Notes: generated from the letters alone by a model not told the origin. A stretch of DNA of 64,000 bases from CAIMFV01 sp040757715 (GCA_040757715.1 JBFLWS010000009.1:1-64000); one strand, 5' to 3'. Positions 27,354 to 36,011 are shown, numbered from the stretch's first letter. A program made the numbers and translations.

Positions 27354-29210
27354 ATGCGAGTCCGGCGCCTCAAGATCACGAATTTCAGAGGCGTCTTTCG
27401 GGGCAGTGTCGATTTTTCCGGCCATACGCTTCTCGTCGGGGGGAACAACGTCGGCAAATCGACTGTGTGCGAGGCGCTCGATCTCGTACTCGGGCCGGAG
27501 CGCCTTTTCCGTAGGCCAGTCGTAGACGAGCATGATTTCCACTGTGGGCGGTATCTGGACCAGGACGGAACGCCCATCGAAATTCGTATCGAGGCGATCC
27601 TCATAGACCTTTCTGAGGAGGCGACGCGGCGATTTGGAGCGCACCTTCGCCGTTGGGACGATCAGGCCGGCGTCTTCGTCGACGAAGCCGAAGACGGGCT
27701 TGAAAAGGCAGATGGGCCAGCGGTGGTCTGGGCTTTGCCCTTGGTCTTCATCGGCCGATACGATCGTGAGGAAGACGACTTCATCGGCAACACCTTCTTC
27801 GACCACCCGACAATGGAGGTGGACGAGCTCGATGAGGAGACCGAAATCAAGCTGGGCCAAGGCCGCGTTCCGTTCACGCGCGCACACAAGCGGCTTTGCG
27901 GCTTCGTATTTCTGCGGACACTCAGGACTGGTTCCCGCGCGTTGAGCTTGCAGCGCGGCTCCTTGCTTGACTCCGTGCTAAAGCTCGGGGGGGCCGGGGC
28001 GGTAGAGATGTGGCAGGACACTCTCGCTAGGCTACAGGCCCTTGACCCTGCCATCGGCGAGATTGAGCAGTTGAAGCACATCCGCGACGAGGTTCGGGCG
28101 CGGATGGGGCGTTTCGTCAACCTGGCGCCCGGCGACGACTCGACGGCGTTTTTTGCGTCGGACCTGACGCGCGAGCATCTGCGGGAGGTGGTGCGGTTGT
28201 TCATCGCCGCCCAACCCGGCCAGCACCTCGTTCCGTTCGGCCGGCTAGGGACCGGCTCGATCAACTTGTTGGTGTTTGCGTTGCTGACCTTCATCGCGGA
28301 GCTGAAGGACAAGCAATCGGTGATCTTCGCCATGGAAGAGCCAGAGATTGCGCTACCGCCGCACACGCAACGGCGTGTGACGCGGTTTGTCCTCGCCGAG
28401 ATGGGCCAGTCCATCGTCACGTCGCATTCGCCCTATGTGATCGAGCGGTTCGATCCCAATCAGATCGTGATCCTCAACCGTGATGAAACCGGAACCCTGA
28501 ACGGGCGGCCCATAGACATCGAAGCGGTCAAACCAAAGGCGTTTCGGACGGAGCGGCGTCAGTTCGCTGAGGCGATCTTGAGCCGCGGGGTGTTGGTGGT
28601 TGAAGGATCAACGGAAGCGGCGCTGTTTCCGGTCGCCTCGTCGGTCATGGAAACGAGCCTCGGGGCCGATGCCTACACGCATTTCGATCTGGCGGGCGTC
28701 AGCATCTTCAACGCGGCCGGAGAAGGCTCCGTGCCGCGGTATGGGTCGGTCTTCTCCGCGCTCGGAAAGCTGTCGTTTGGGTTCTACGACAAACCTAACG
28801 CCGCTCTGAACCAGGATGCGCTCGACAAGCTGAAGGGCTACACGCAGGCTTGGGAGTCACCAGAGAAGGGCATCGAAAACCTCCTGGTCAAGCAGACGCC
28901 GATCGCTGTCGTCCGCCGCTTCTTGGAAGAGGTGAAGGATCGGCCTGACTATCCAGCCGCAGCCGGCGCCTATGATGCTGGCGCAGGCGACGCCGACGTC
29001 GCCGCGTTAGCCGTCAAGGTGCTGAAGGCGCGCAAGGGCGACGCCTATGGTCCTGGTTATGCGGCGATCCTGATTTCGCATTGCTCGACGGCAGCCGAGC
29101 TGCCGGCGACCGTCCGAGCGATACTGGAGGCGATCCACCAAGCGCTCACCGCCGTCCCCGAGGACATAGTGGCCCCGCCGGCTGATGATCTTGCGGACCT
29201 GTTCGGATGA
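27354..29210 (+). CDS. OLD-family ATPase/TOPRIM nuclease, GajA-like
   Basis: A 618-residue protein. N-terminal ABC-type ATPase: FRGVFRG, then GGNNVGKST (about residue 30), and a Walker B-like MEEPEIALPP (about 327) followed by TSHSPYVIERF. The C-terminal TOPRIM begins LVVEGSTEAALF (about 417). The second acidic motif, normally D-x-D, reads FGFYDKPN here, so one of the metal-binding aspartates may be missing. The ATG at 27354 follows GGGGAGG with 6-base spacing. The 4-bp overlap with a UvrD-like helicase matches the GajA-GajB order of Gabija. A generic class 2 OLD-UvrD pair is the alternative. It lies 30 bp after Res and may be co-transcribed. Confidence 0.8.
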   Translation: MRVRRLKITNFRGVFRGSVDFSGHTLLVGGNNVGKSTVCEALDLVLGPERLFRRPVVDEHDFHCGRYLDQDGTPIEIRIEAILIDLSEEATRRFGAHLRRWDDQAGVFVDEAEDGLEKADGPAVVWALPLVFIGRYDREEDDFIGNTFFDHPTMEVDELDEETEIKLGQGRVPFTRAHKRLCGFVFLRTLRTGSRALSLQRGSLLDSVLKLGGAGAVEMWQDTLARLQALDPAIGEIEQLKHIRDEVRARMGRFVNLAPGDDSTAFFASDLTREHLREVVRLFIAAQPGQHLVPFGRLGTGSINLLVFALLTFIAELKDKQSVIFAMEEPEIALPPHTQRRVTRFVLAEMGQSIVTSHSPYVIERFDPNQIVILNRDETGTLNGRPIDIEAVKPKAFRTERRQFAEAILSRGVLVVEGSTEAALFPVASSVMETSLGADAYTHFDLAGVSIFNAAGEGSVPRYGSVFSALGKLSFGFYDKPNAALNQDALDKLKGYTQAWESPEKGIENLLVKQTPIAVVRRFLEEVKDRPDYPAAAGAYDAGAGDADVAALAVKVLKARKGDAYGPGYAAILISHCSTAAELPATVRAILEAIHQALTAVPEDIVAPPADDLADLFG

Positions 29211-30913
29211 AGCTGGAGCTGTGCGACAAGCGCAAGGCGATCATCGCGCAGGCTGGCCATCTTCTGGTGCTTGGTGGGCCGGGTTCTGGCAAGACGACCA
29301 TCGCCTTATTGAAAGCTCAGCAGCGGTTCGCCGCCCTGAAGCCAGGCCAAGAAATACTCTTTCTATCCTTTTCACGGGCAGCGATCCGCCAAGTCTTGCT
29401 GCGCTGCAAGGAAATCCTGACACCTGCTGAACGGCGTGCCGTGACGGTGCAAACATATCATGCCTTTTGTATGGAAATGCTGGAAGCACATGGTCGACTT
29501 CTAGGGGCGAAGCCGATCCGATTTCTCTATCCTGGTGATGAACGGCTACAGAAGTCGGGGTTCGATGGCGACTGGCAGATCGAGCGTCGGAGGCAGGCGA
29601 CCGAGCTTGGGCTGTATTGTTTCGACCTCTTCGCCGCTGGCACGGCCGAGTTGCTCGAACACTGCGCGGCTCTGCGTGATCTGGTTGCCGATCGCTTTCC
29701 GATGATCATCGTCGATGAGTTCCAGGATACAGATGACGATCAATGGAAAATCGTGAAAACCCTGTCGGAGGTGACGGACGTCTTCTGCCTTGCTGATCCA
29801 GAACAGCGTATTTTCGACTATCGCGATGATGTTGATCCGCGTCGGCTAGACATACTGCGAGAGACGATCGAGATCGCAGAGTTTGACCTCGGCGGCGAGA
29901 ATCACCGCAGCCCCAACGCCGGCATCCTCAAATTCGCGGACGCCGTGCTGCGCAACCAAGGCCCCTTGCCGGTTACATCGGATGTAAAACAGGCCAGCTA
30001 TTGGCCGAATGCGTTTGCGGCGACGGTACACGCTGCGGTCATCTGGACGTTTTCGGCGCTCCGCAAGAAGGGGGTTGCGAACCCGAGCGTGGCGGTGCTT
30101 GCGCGAAGTAACGCCCTGATATCCGATCTGTCAGCCATTCTTTCAGAACAACACACCTACAACAATCAGGCGCTGCCGGTTGTCGAGCACGACGTGGTGT
30201 GGGATGCGGAACTTTCGGCCGCGGCCGCAATCGTCGTTGCCTCCATTCTGGAATGGTCGACAGCGCCGACCGAGGAGAGTCTGGCACGGACGCTGCGGCT
30301 GATTTCGTCCTACTACAAGCTCAAGAATGCCGAGGATCCCACCATCACGGCAGCCGAACTGGCGCGGAAATACGAAGCGGCGGCAGATAAGGTAGCGAAG
30401 GGCGAGGCACCGCGGATCAAGGCCGCCAAGGAATTGGTAGCTGCACATGCTGCCGGGATCGAACTGACCGGCGAGCCCGTTGCTGATTGGAAGGCTGCGC
30501 GGCGCGTCCTGCAAGATAACTCGGCACTCTCCGAGTTATTTCGGGAAGTTCGGCTGGTCCGGTTATTTAGGGCGACAGACGCTCTGGCTGCCGGTCTCGG
30601 CGAACGGTGGTTGGCGTTAAGCAGCTACGCGGGTGTGAGCGATCTCGTGAAACGCATTCTCGAACAGGAGCGGCTCATCGCGGTGGAGCGGGATCCCCAA
30701 GGGTGCGTGCTGATGAACATGCACAAGTCGAAGGGAAAGGAATTTGATGGCGTCGTTCTGGTGGAGGGGGCGTTCAAGTCCGGCTTCTTCAACGAGCGAG
30801 AAAAGCCGCCCTTTGAGCCGAGCCGGAGGCTGCTGCGGGTGGGTCTGACCCGGGCGAGAACACTTGTGACGATCGTCCGGCCGCAAAAGGCGCAGCCGCT
30901 AGTGGATCAATGA
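29207..30913 (+). CDS. UvrD-like SF1 helicase, GajB-like
   Basis: A 568-residue helicase. Motif I LGGPGSGKTTIAL (about residue 22), motif Ia LFLSFSRAAIRQ, motif II IVDEFQDTDDDQW (about 168), LADPEQRIFDYRDDV, motif V MHKSKGKEFDGVVLV (about 504) and motif VI VGLTRARTLVTI. It lacks a nuclease domain and is compact, as GajB proteins are (around 500 residues). The start overlaps the OLD-family stop by 4 bp (ATGA), so the two proteins are probably made together. In Gabija the GajA nuclease and GajB helicase form one complex. It is the last rightward gene before the convergent integrase, 106 bp away. Confidence 0.8.
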   Translation: MKLELCDKRKAIIAQAGHLLVLGGPGSGKTTIALLKAQQRFAALKPGQEILFLSFSRAAIRQVLLRCKEILTPAERRAVTVQTYHAFCMEMLEAHGRLLGAKPIRFLYPGDERLQKSGFDGDWQIERRRQATELGLYCFDLFAAGTAELLEHCAALRDLVADRFPMIIVDEFQDTDDDQWKIVKTLSEVTDVFCLADPEQRIFDYRDDVDPRRLDILRETIEIAEFDLGGENHRSPNAGILKFADAVLRNQGPLPVTSDVKQASYWPNAFAATVHAAVIWTFSALRKKGVANPSVAVLARSNALISDLSAILSEQHTYNNQALPVVEHDVVWDAELSAAAAIVVASILEWSTAPTEESLARTLRLISSYYKLKNAEDPTITAAELARKYEAAADKVAKGEAPRIKAAKELVAAHAAGIELTGEPVADWKAARRVLQDNSALSELFREVRLVRLFRATDALAAGLGERWLALSSYAGVSDLVKRILEQERLIAVERDPQGCVLMNMHKSKGKEFDGVVLVEGAFKSGFFNEREKPPFEPSRRLLRVGLTRARTLVTIVRPQKAQPLVDQ

Positions 30914-31019
30914 CGTCCCCATGGATATGGCGCGCTCCTTCCCGGTGGGCACAGACCAGCCGCCTCTCGAGTGATCAGGCAAGACCTGCGTCGGAGCCTG
31001 CGCGATCTCGCCGGTAAAG

Positions 31020-32378
31020 CTAGGCGGCCAATCGCCGCTCTTCGTTGCCCTCTATTTCATCCTCGCCGGCGGCTTTGCAGAGGAACCGCGCGAGCGCGGC
31101 TTTCCGGGAAGCGCGGTCGAGCGCGTAAGCTGTCTGCTTGAACTCCTTGCCATCCAGCAAACCGTCAATGTAGCCGGCGATCGTATCCGCCGCCATGATG
31201 AGGGCCGTGTCGAGCGTGTGGATGTACTTGCTAGTGACGGAGCCCTTGGCATGGCCGACCAGGGCGGCAATCGTCACCTCTGTGAAGCCGAGATCATTGC
31301 CGACGCTCGCGAAGCTGTGCCGCAAGACGTGGGGCGTGACGTCCGAAAGCGGCGAGTTCTTGAAGATCTGCTCCCAGTGATTGGGGAAACTGCCGAACGC
31401 GTTGTCGTCGCCGTAGCCGGGGAAGACATAGGTGCCGGAGGCTGTCTTCCGACGCGCTTCGAGGAACTCGACAACGGGCAGTCCGATGGGACGGACCGAG
31501 GTGCCCTCCTTGCTGTCGATCAGCCGCAGGCAGCTCCCATCCATGTCTGCTTCGGTCCACATGAGGCCGATCATCTCGCTCCGGCGGCAGCCAGTGAGCG
31601 CGATCTGACGAATGATCTCCACCGTCGTCGCGTACTTCTCATCCTTCTCAGCCGTGCGCAGCATCTCGCCCAGCGTCCGATACTCTGCTTCCGTGAGCCG
31701 GCGGGTGCGGACGTTGTCCTTCGGCTTCCGCAGGCCGTGGGCGGGATTGTTGGTGATGATGCCGGCTTCGACCGCATAGGTGAGGATGCCGCCGAGGAGC
31801 CCGACGGTTCGCGTGGCCGTTCCTGCTCCGCCGCGGACGATCGCCTTGCCGCGCAGCTTCTTCGTCTTGATGGCGACTCGCGTCTTGCCGGCCATGATGT
31901 CCTTCAGGACCTTGTTGATGTCGGCCTTGGTTAGGTCCTTCACGCGGCGCGTCCCGAGGAGCGGGATGATGTGCCGCTCGATGCGGCCGGTGTCCGTCCC
32001 CACGGTTGTCGGCTTCTTGGGCCGCCCGCCCTTCCCCAAGATGAGACCTGCGTTCAGGTCATTGACATAGAGCGTGCAGAGCTCCTTGACCGTGATAGCT
32101 TTGTGATCGAGTTGGCGCTCCTCGGCGGGATTGTCGCCCTGAGCAACGCGGCCCAACTGCACCTTCGCCTCCTGCCGAGCGCCTTCGGCCGTCCAGACAC
32201 CATGCAAGCCGATGGTGTAGCGGCGCGAGCGGCCCAAGGCGCGGTATTGAAGGACGTAGCTGCGCTTGCCAGAGGTAAAGACGCGCAGGCCGAAACCTGG
32301 TAGCTCGTCATCCCAGATGACGTAGTCTTTCTCGCGGGGTTCGGCAGCGTCGACGAGCCGCTTCGTGAGCTTAGCCAT
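31020..32378 (-). CDS. int: Phage/ICE-type tyrosine integrase
   Basis: A 452-residue integrase. The N-terminal DUF4102-type domain begins LTKRLVDAAEPREKDY with GFGLRVF, followed by a SAM-like core-binding domain and the catalytic domain. Catalytic residues: Arg in GCRRSEM (about 263), H-x-x-R in HVLRHS (about 350), His in VGHAKGS and the nucleophile Tyr in SKYIHT (about 384); all are present. The ATG at 32376-32378 is preferred over one six codons upstream because GGAAGGGAG lies just before it. The gene points away from the tRNA-derived attachment site 180 bp to its right, the usual layout for an element integrated at a tRNA. It should catalyse excision and integration of the left element. 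Confidence 0.9.
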   Translation of the reverse strand: MAKLTKRLVDAAEPREKDYVIWDDELPGFGLRVFTSGKRSYVLQYRALGRSRRYTIGLHGVWTAEGARQEAKVQLGRVAQGDNPAEERQLDHKAITVKELCTLYVNDLNAGLILGKGGRPKKPTTVGTDTGRIERHIIPLLGTRRVKDLTKADINKVLKDIMAGKTRVAIKTKKLRGKAIVRGGAGTATRTVGLLGGILTYAVEAGIITNNPAHGLRKPKDNVRTRRLTEAEYRTLGEMLRTAEKDEKYATTVEIIRQIALTGCRRSEMIGLMWTEADMDGSCLRLIDSKEGTSVRPIGLPVVEFLEARRKTASGTYVFPGYGDDNAFGSFPNHWEQIFKNSPLSDVTPHVLRHSFASVGNDLGFTEVTIAALVGHAKGSVTSKYIHTLDTALIMAADTIAGYIDGLLDGKEFKQTAYALDRASRKAALARFLCKAAGEDEIEGNEERRLAA

Positions 32379-32409
32379 GGGAGTTCTCCCTTCCAAACTC
32401 CCATTCCCG

Positions 32410-32428
32410 CGTAAGCACCACGTAAGCA
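32410..32428. repeat. Two CGTAAGCA direct repeats near the integrase start
   Basis: CGTAAGCA at 32410-32417 and 32421-32428, an 11-base period, between the integrase start and the attachment site. Short direct repeats one helical turn apart in this position are typical of integrase arm-type or excisionase sites. CGTAT-N6-ATACG follows about 20 bases on. Only two copies are present. Confidence 0.35.
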
Positions 32429-32558
32429 GCCGGACGCAAGTCGGAGCGTATTCGAGGATACGTCAGGCGAGCCGCAATTTCAATTTCATCAGTGATTACA
32501 GTATCATAGCGCATCGGAGCGAAACCCATCGAAAACCGTCGAAGGGCAGGTTAAATTG

Positions 32559-32603
32559 CTCCGAAGGCAAAGGTCACACGTTCGAATCGTGTCGGGTGCG
32601 CCA
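32559..32603 (+). other. Attachment site: 3' half of tRNA-Arg(CCG)
   Basis: From the anticodon loop (CTCCGAA, anticodon CCG, 32559-32565) onward this reads as a tRNA 3' half. It has the 3' anticodon strand GGCAA, variable loop AGGTC, T-arm ACACG/TTCGAAT/CGTGT with five perfect pairs (32576-32592), acceptor strand CGGGTGC, discriminator G and CCA. The 5' half is absent: bases before 32559 cannot form the anticodon or D stem, so this is not a functional tRNA. It is the identity block left when an element integrates in the anticodon loop of a tRNA-Arg gene. GTTTT follows the CCA, perhaps the original tRNA terminator. Confidence 0.8.
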
Positions 32604-32849
32604 GTTTTCCCCAACGTTTTCAATATGTTAAAAATTGCACTCTGAGGCCGACGGGGCACAACCGGCTTTCCGCAACCATATCGCAACCAATCGGCTCAAA
32701 TTTCCCTTCCTAGAAAGACGTCCACGCGACGTCATGGACCGATTTCGCCTCAAAACGCACAACTATAGAGGGATTAGCGGAATCGCATCACGTCTTCGGG
32801 AGGACGCCCGACCGAGGGAGCGAGAGGCAGAGTTCGGCTGGGGGTTGGC
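32604..32849. other. Intergenic segment right of the attachment site, no gene seen
   Basis: No open frame here has a convincing start, ribosome site or recognisable product. The first 35 bases are AT-rich (TTTTCAATATGTTAAAAATT), unlike the surroundings. GCAACC occurs twice about 11 bases apart near 32678-32690. The segment runs into the conserved leader before ardC. It is probably the flank of the tRNA site or the extreme end of the right-hand element. Confidence 0.5.
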
Positions 32850-32907
32850 CGTGATCGGTTGAGCGCGGCGAGAGAGGCTCGCGGCGGGCCGGTCGCGGAG
32901 ACCCGTC
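32850..32907 (+). promoter_or_regulatory. Conserved ICE leader motif before ardC
   Basis: Starts CGTGATCGG, continues GAGAGAGGC and CGCGGCG, and ends GTCGCGGAGACCCG three bases before the ATG. It is 58 bases long and matches the leaders at 69-124 (minus strand) and 33854-33910 in order and spacing. GGAGA is the probable ribosome binding site. Confidence 0.5.
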
Positions 32908-33858
32908 ATGTCCGCCTGCGCCTGCCCACCGAAGCTTCGCCGCCAGAGCGACAAGGCCTCGCTCTACCAAGAGATCACCGACCAGATCATCGCCGAGCTT
33001 GAGGCCGGCCGCACGCCCTGGGCCCAGCCCTGGGCGGCGGCCAAGGCCGGGATCGACCTGCCGCACAATGCGAGCACGCGCCGCCGCTATTCGGGCGTCA
33101 ACATCCTGATCCTGTGGCGCACGGTCATCGAGCGCGGCTTCTCCACCCAGGCCTTCCTCACCTTCCGCCAGGCGCTCGCCCTGGGCGGCGCGGTGCGCAA
33201 GGGCGAGCGCGGGACCATGATCGTCTACGCCGATCGCTTCACCCCGGAAGAGGAGCGCCGGCGCGCCGATGCGGAAGGGCGCGAGGCCGGGGCGATCGCC
33301 TTCCTCAAGCGCTTCACCGTCTTCAATACCGACCAGTGCGACGGGCTGCCGGACGATGTGGCGCGCCCGCCCCCGCCCATCCCCGCTGGCATGATCGCGG
33401 AGGACGCGGCAGCGCTCATCGCCGCCACCAGGGCCGAGGTCCGCATCGGCGGGGACCAAGCCTTCTATGACCCACGGCTCGACTATGTGCAGGTTCCCCG
33501 CCCCGACGCCTTTTTCGAGCCCATCAACTGGCATCGGACGGCGTTTCATGAGCTCGCCCATTGGAGCGGGCATCGCATGCGACTGGATCGCGACCAGACC
33601 GGCCTTTTTGGCTCGGCCGCCTACGGCAAGGAGGAGCTGGTGGCCGAGATGGGCGGGGCCTTCGTCTGCGCCAGCCTCGGCGTCGAGCCGACGGTGCGGC
33701 ACGCCGACTATCTCGGCGCCTGGCTGGAGATTCTGCGCGAGGACAACCGCGCCATCGTCCGGGCGGCCAGCGCCGCCTCCAAGGCCGCGGATTTCCTGCT
33801 GGCGTTTAGGAAGGGCGGGAGCGTCCCAGAGATAGAGGGAGGCCCGGAGGCTTCGTGA
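32908..33858 (+). CDS. ardC: ArdC-family antirestriction protein
   Basis: A 316-residue protein. The N-terminal ArdC domain (residues about 15-130) contains LYQEITDQIIAELEAG and TPWAQPW and ends before FTPEEERRR. The C-terminal metalloprotease-like domain carries HELAHWSGH (about 213-221), with the H-E-x-x-H zinc site, and a later EELVAEMGGAF that would supply the third ligand region. ArdC proteins bind single-stranded DNA and protect transferred DNA from type I and II restriction on entry, so it belongs to the conjugation programme. It opens the rightward backbone and is 52 bp from the parB-like gene, whose leader overlaps its stop codon. Confidence 0.9.
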   Translation: MSACACPPKLRRQSDKASLYQEITDQIIAELEAGRTPWAQPWAAAKAGIDLPHNASTRRRYSGVNILILWRTVIERGFSTQAFLTFRQALALGGAVRKGERGTMIVYADRFTPEEERRRADAEGREAGAIAFLKRFTVFNTDQCDGLPDDVARPPPPIPAGMIAEDAAALIAATRAEVRIGGDQAFYDPRLDYVQVPRPDAFFEPINWHRTAFHELAHWSGHRMRLDRDQTGLFGSAAYGKEELVAEMGGAFVCASLGVEPTVRHADYLGAWLEILREDNRAIVRAASAASKAADFLLAFRKGGSVPEIEGGPEAS

Positions 33859-33910
33859 CGGGCTTGGAGCCGAGAGAAAGCCTCGCGGCGGCTCGTCCAG
33901 GAGACTCCCC
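33854..33910 (+). promoter_or_regulatory. Conserved ICE leader motif before the parB-like gene
   Basis: Third copy of the leader. It starts CGTGACGGG inside the ardC stop region, continues GAGAGAAAGCC and CGCGGCGGC, and ends GGAGACTCCCC before the ATG. Its length is 57 bases. Being within an operon-like stretch, it may act as an internal operator or a translational control element rather than as a promoter. Confidence 0.5.
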
Positions 33911-36004
33911 ATGACCAAGACAGCTCAGAAGCTCGTCCTCAGCGCATCGCGGGATATTCCCTTCGACAAGCTGGTCCTGTCCCAGGGCAATGTGCGCCGG
34001 GTGAAGGCCGGCGTCTCGATCGCGGAACTTGCCGAAGACATCGCCCGCCGCACCCTGCTGCACGGCCTCACCGTCCGCCCGCTGCTCGATGAGGCAGGCG
34101 TCGAGACCGGCCTCTTCGAAGTCCCGGTGGGCGGGCGGCGGTTCCGCGCGCTGGAACTGCTGGTGAAGATGAGGCGCTTCCCCAAGGACGGGGTGGTGCC
34201 CTGCATCGTCAAGGACGCTCACGACCCGATCACCCCGGAGGAAGACTCCCTCGCCGAGAACACCTGGCGCGAGCCGCTGCATCCGCTCGATGAGTTTCGG
34301 GGCATGCAAAAGCTGGTGGATCAGGGTCAGGCCGAGGAAGCCATCGCGGTGCACTTCAACACTACGGCCACGGTGGTGAAGCAGCGCCTGCGCCTCGCGT
34401 CGGTCTCGCCCAGACTGCACAAGGTCTATGGCGAGGACGGCATGACCCTGGAGCAGCTCATCGCCTTTTCGGTGAACGAGGATCACGTCCGTCAGGAGGC
34501 GGTGTGGGAACTCTTGGGGCATAGCTGGAACAAGTCGCCGGCCTTCATCCGCCAGAAGCTCACCGAAGACGCCGTCCATGCCGGCGATCGGCGCGTGCGG
34601 TTCGTGGGGGTGGAGGCCTACCTCGCCGCCGGCGGCCAGGTGATGCGCGACCTCTTCGAGGACGACCACGGGGGCTGGCTTAGCGATCCGGCGCTGCTCG
34701 ACCGGCTCGTGGCCGACAAGCTGAAGCTCGAAGGCGAGCGGGTGAAGACCGAAGGTTGGGCCTGGGTGGTCACTTCAGTCGCCTTGCCCTACGGCTTCGA
34801 CGACGGGCTGCGCGAACTCGACGCCACCCCCGCGCCGCTGAGCGCCGAAGCCGAGACCAAGATCGCCGCGCTCACGGCCGAGCAGGAAGCGCTGGAGCTG
34901 GAGCACGACGGCGCCGAGGATCTGCCCGATCCCGTTCAGGCGCGCCTCGATGAGATCGACCAGGCGCTGACGGCGCTCACCGAACGCCGCTGGACCTATG
35001 ACCCGGCGGAGATGGCGCGGGCGGGCGCCTTCGTCAGCTTCCGGGCCGATGGCGTCCTGCAGGTGGATCGCGGCTTCGTGCGCCCCGACGACGAGCTCCC
35101 CGAGACGCCCGACGAAGCGTTGGAGGCCGCGCCCGAGGGCGAAGGGGCGATCCCCGCCACAGCGGCCGTCGTCAGCATTTCGGCCAATCCTCCGGACGAG
35201 TCCGAGGCCGAGCCCGACGCCCTCAAGCCCCTGCCCGATCGCCTGGTCACTGAGCTTACCGTGCAGCGGACCTTGGCCTTGCAGAACGCCGTCGCCCAAA
35301 ACCCCAAGGTGGCGTTCACGGCCGTGCTGCACGCCTTGGCCTTGGCGGTCTTCTATCCCAGCGTCCAGGAGACCTGCCTTGGGCTCCTCATCACCGGCGG
35401 CGCCTTCACACATCAGCCCCCGGATTTGCGCAACAGCGCCGCCGCCAAGGCCATCGAGGCCCGCCAGGTGAGCTGGAAGGCGCGTCTGCCCAAGTCCGAC
35501 AAGGACCTGTGGGTCGCGCTGCGGGCGCTGGACGCCGATGACCAGATGGCGCTCTTCGCCCACTGCGCCGCCTTCGCCGTCAATGCGGTGTGGGAGGCCG
35601 TCTCACGGTTCGACGGGCGTGTCTCGGCCCAAGCGGTCCAGCGTCGGGTGGCGCACGCCGATGTTCTGGCGACGGCGGTCGATCTCGACATGGCGGCGGA
35701 GGGGTGGCGCCCGACCTTCGCCAACTACTTCGGCCGCGCGACCAAGGCGCACATCCTGACGGCGGTCTTGGAGGCCAAAGGCGCGGACGCCGTGCGGCTG
35801 ATCGACCACCTGCGCAAGGACGATATGGCGCGGCAAGCCGAACGCCTGCTCTCCGATGCGAACTGGCTGCCCGAGCCGCTCCGCACCACGAACGCCCAGG
35901 CGATCGAGCCGGACCAAGCCGAGGAAGACGACGACGGCGCGTACACGCCTCGCGCGGGCGATCGACGCGGCGGCGCTTCGGTCGACGCCCATCCGGCGGC
36001 CTGA
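33911..36004 (+). CDS. Large ParB/KorB-like DNA-binding protein
   Basis: A 697-residue protein. The N-terminal ParB/sulfiredoxin-like fold contains LSQGNVRRVKAG, VPVGGRRFRALELL and AENTWREPLHPLDEF (about residues 15-130), the equivalents of ParB boxes. A helix-turn-helix region follows (AIAVHFNTTATVVKQRLRLA, about 140-160). The remaining 450 residues are long, acidic and alanine-rich, without a known catalytic site. Proteins of this size and type are standard in alphaproteobacterial ICEs beside ArdC and probably act in maintenance or global regulation of transfer rather than chromosome partition; no ParA is adjacent. A strong terminator follows 7 bases after the stop. Confidence 0.8.
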   Translation: MTKTAQKLVLSASRDIPFDKLVLSQGNVRRVKAGVSIAELAEDIARRTLLHGLTVRPLLDEAGVETGLFEVPVGGRRFRALELLVKMRRFPKDGVVPCIVKDAHDPITPEEDSLAENTWREPLHPLDEFRGMQKLVDQGQAEEAIAVHFNTTATVVKQRLRLASVSPRLHKVYGEDGMTLEQLIAFSVNEDHVRQEAVWELLGHSWNKSPAFIRQKLTEDAVHAGDRRVRFVGVEAYLAAGGQVMRDLFEDDHGGWLSDPALLDRLVADKLKLEGERVKTEGWAWVVTSVALPYGFDDGLRELDATPAPLSAEAETKIAALTAEQEALELEHDGAEDLPDPVQARLDEIDQALTALTERRWTYDPAEMARAGAFVSFRADGVLQVDRGFVRPDDELPETPDEALEAAPEGEGAIPATAAVVSISANPPDESEAEPDALKPLPDRLVTELTVQRTLALQNAVAQNPKVAFTAVLHALALAVFYPSVQETCLGLLITGGAFTHQPPDLRNSAAAKAIEARQVSWKARLPKSDKDLWVALRALDADDQMALFAHCAAFAVNAVWEAVSRFDGRVSAQAVQRRVAHADVLATAVDLDMAAEGWRPTFANYFGRATKAHILTAVLEAKGADAVRLIDHLRKDDMARQAERLLSDANWLPEPLRTTNAQAIEPDQAEEDDDGAYTPRAGDRRGGASVDAHPAA

Positions 36005-36011
36005 ATGATCT

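Noticed and set aside
32559..32603. Functional tRNA-Arg gene
   Set aside because: Only the 3' half from the anticodon loop is present; no D arm, 5' acceptor strand or 5' anticodon stem can be formed upstream.
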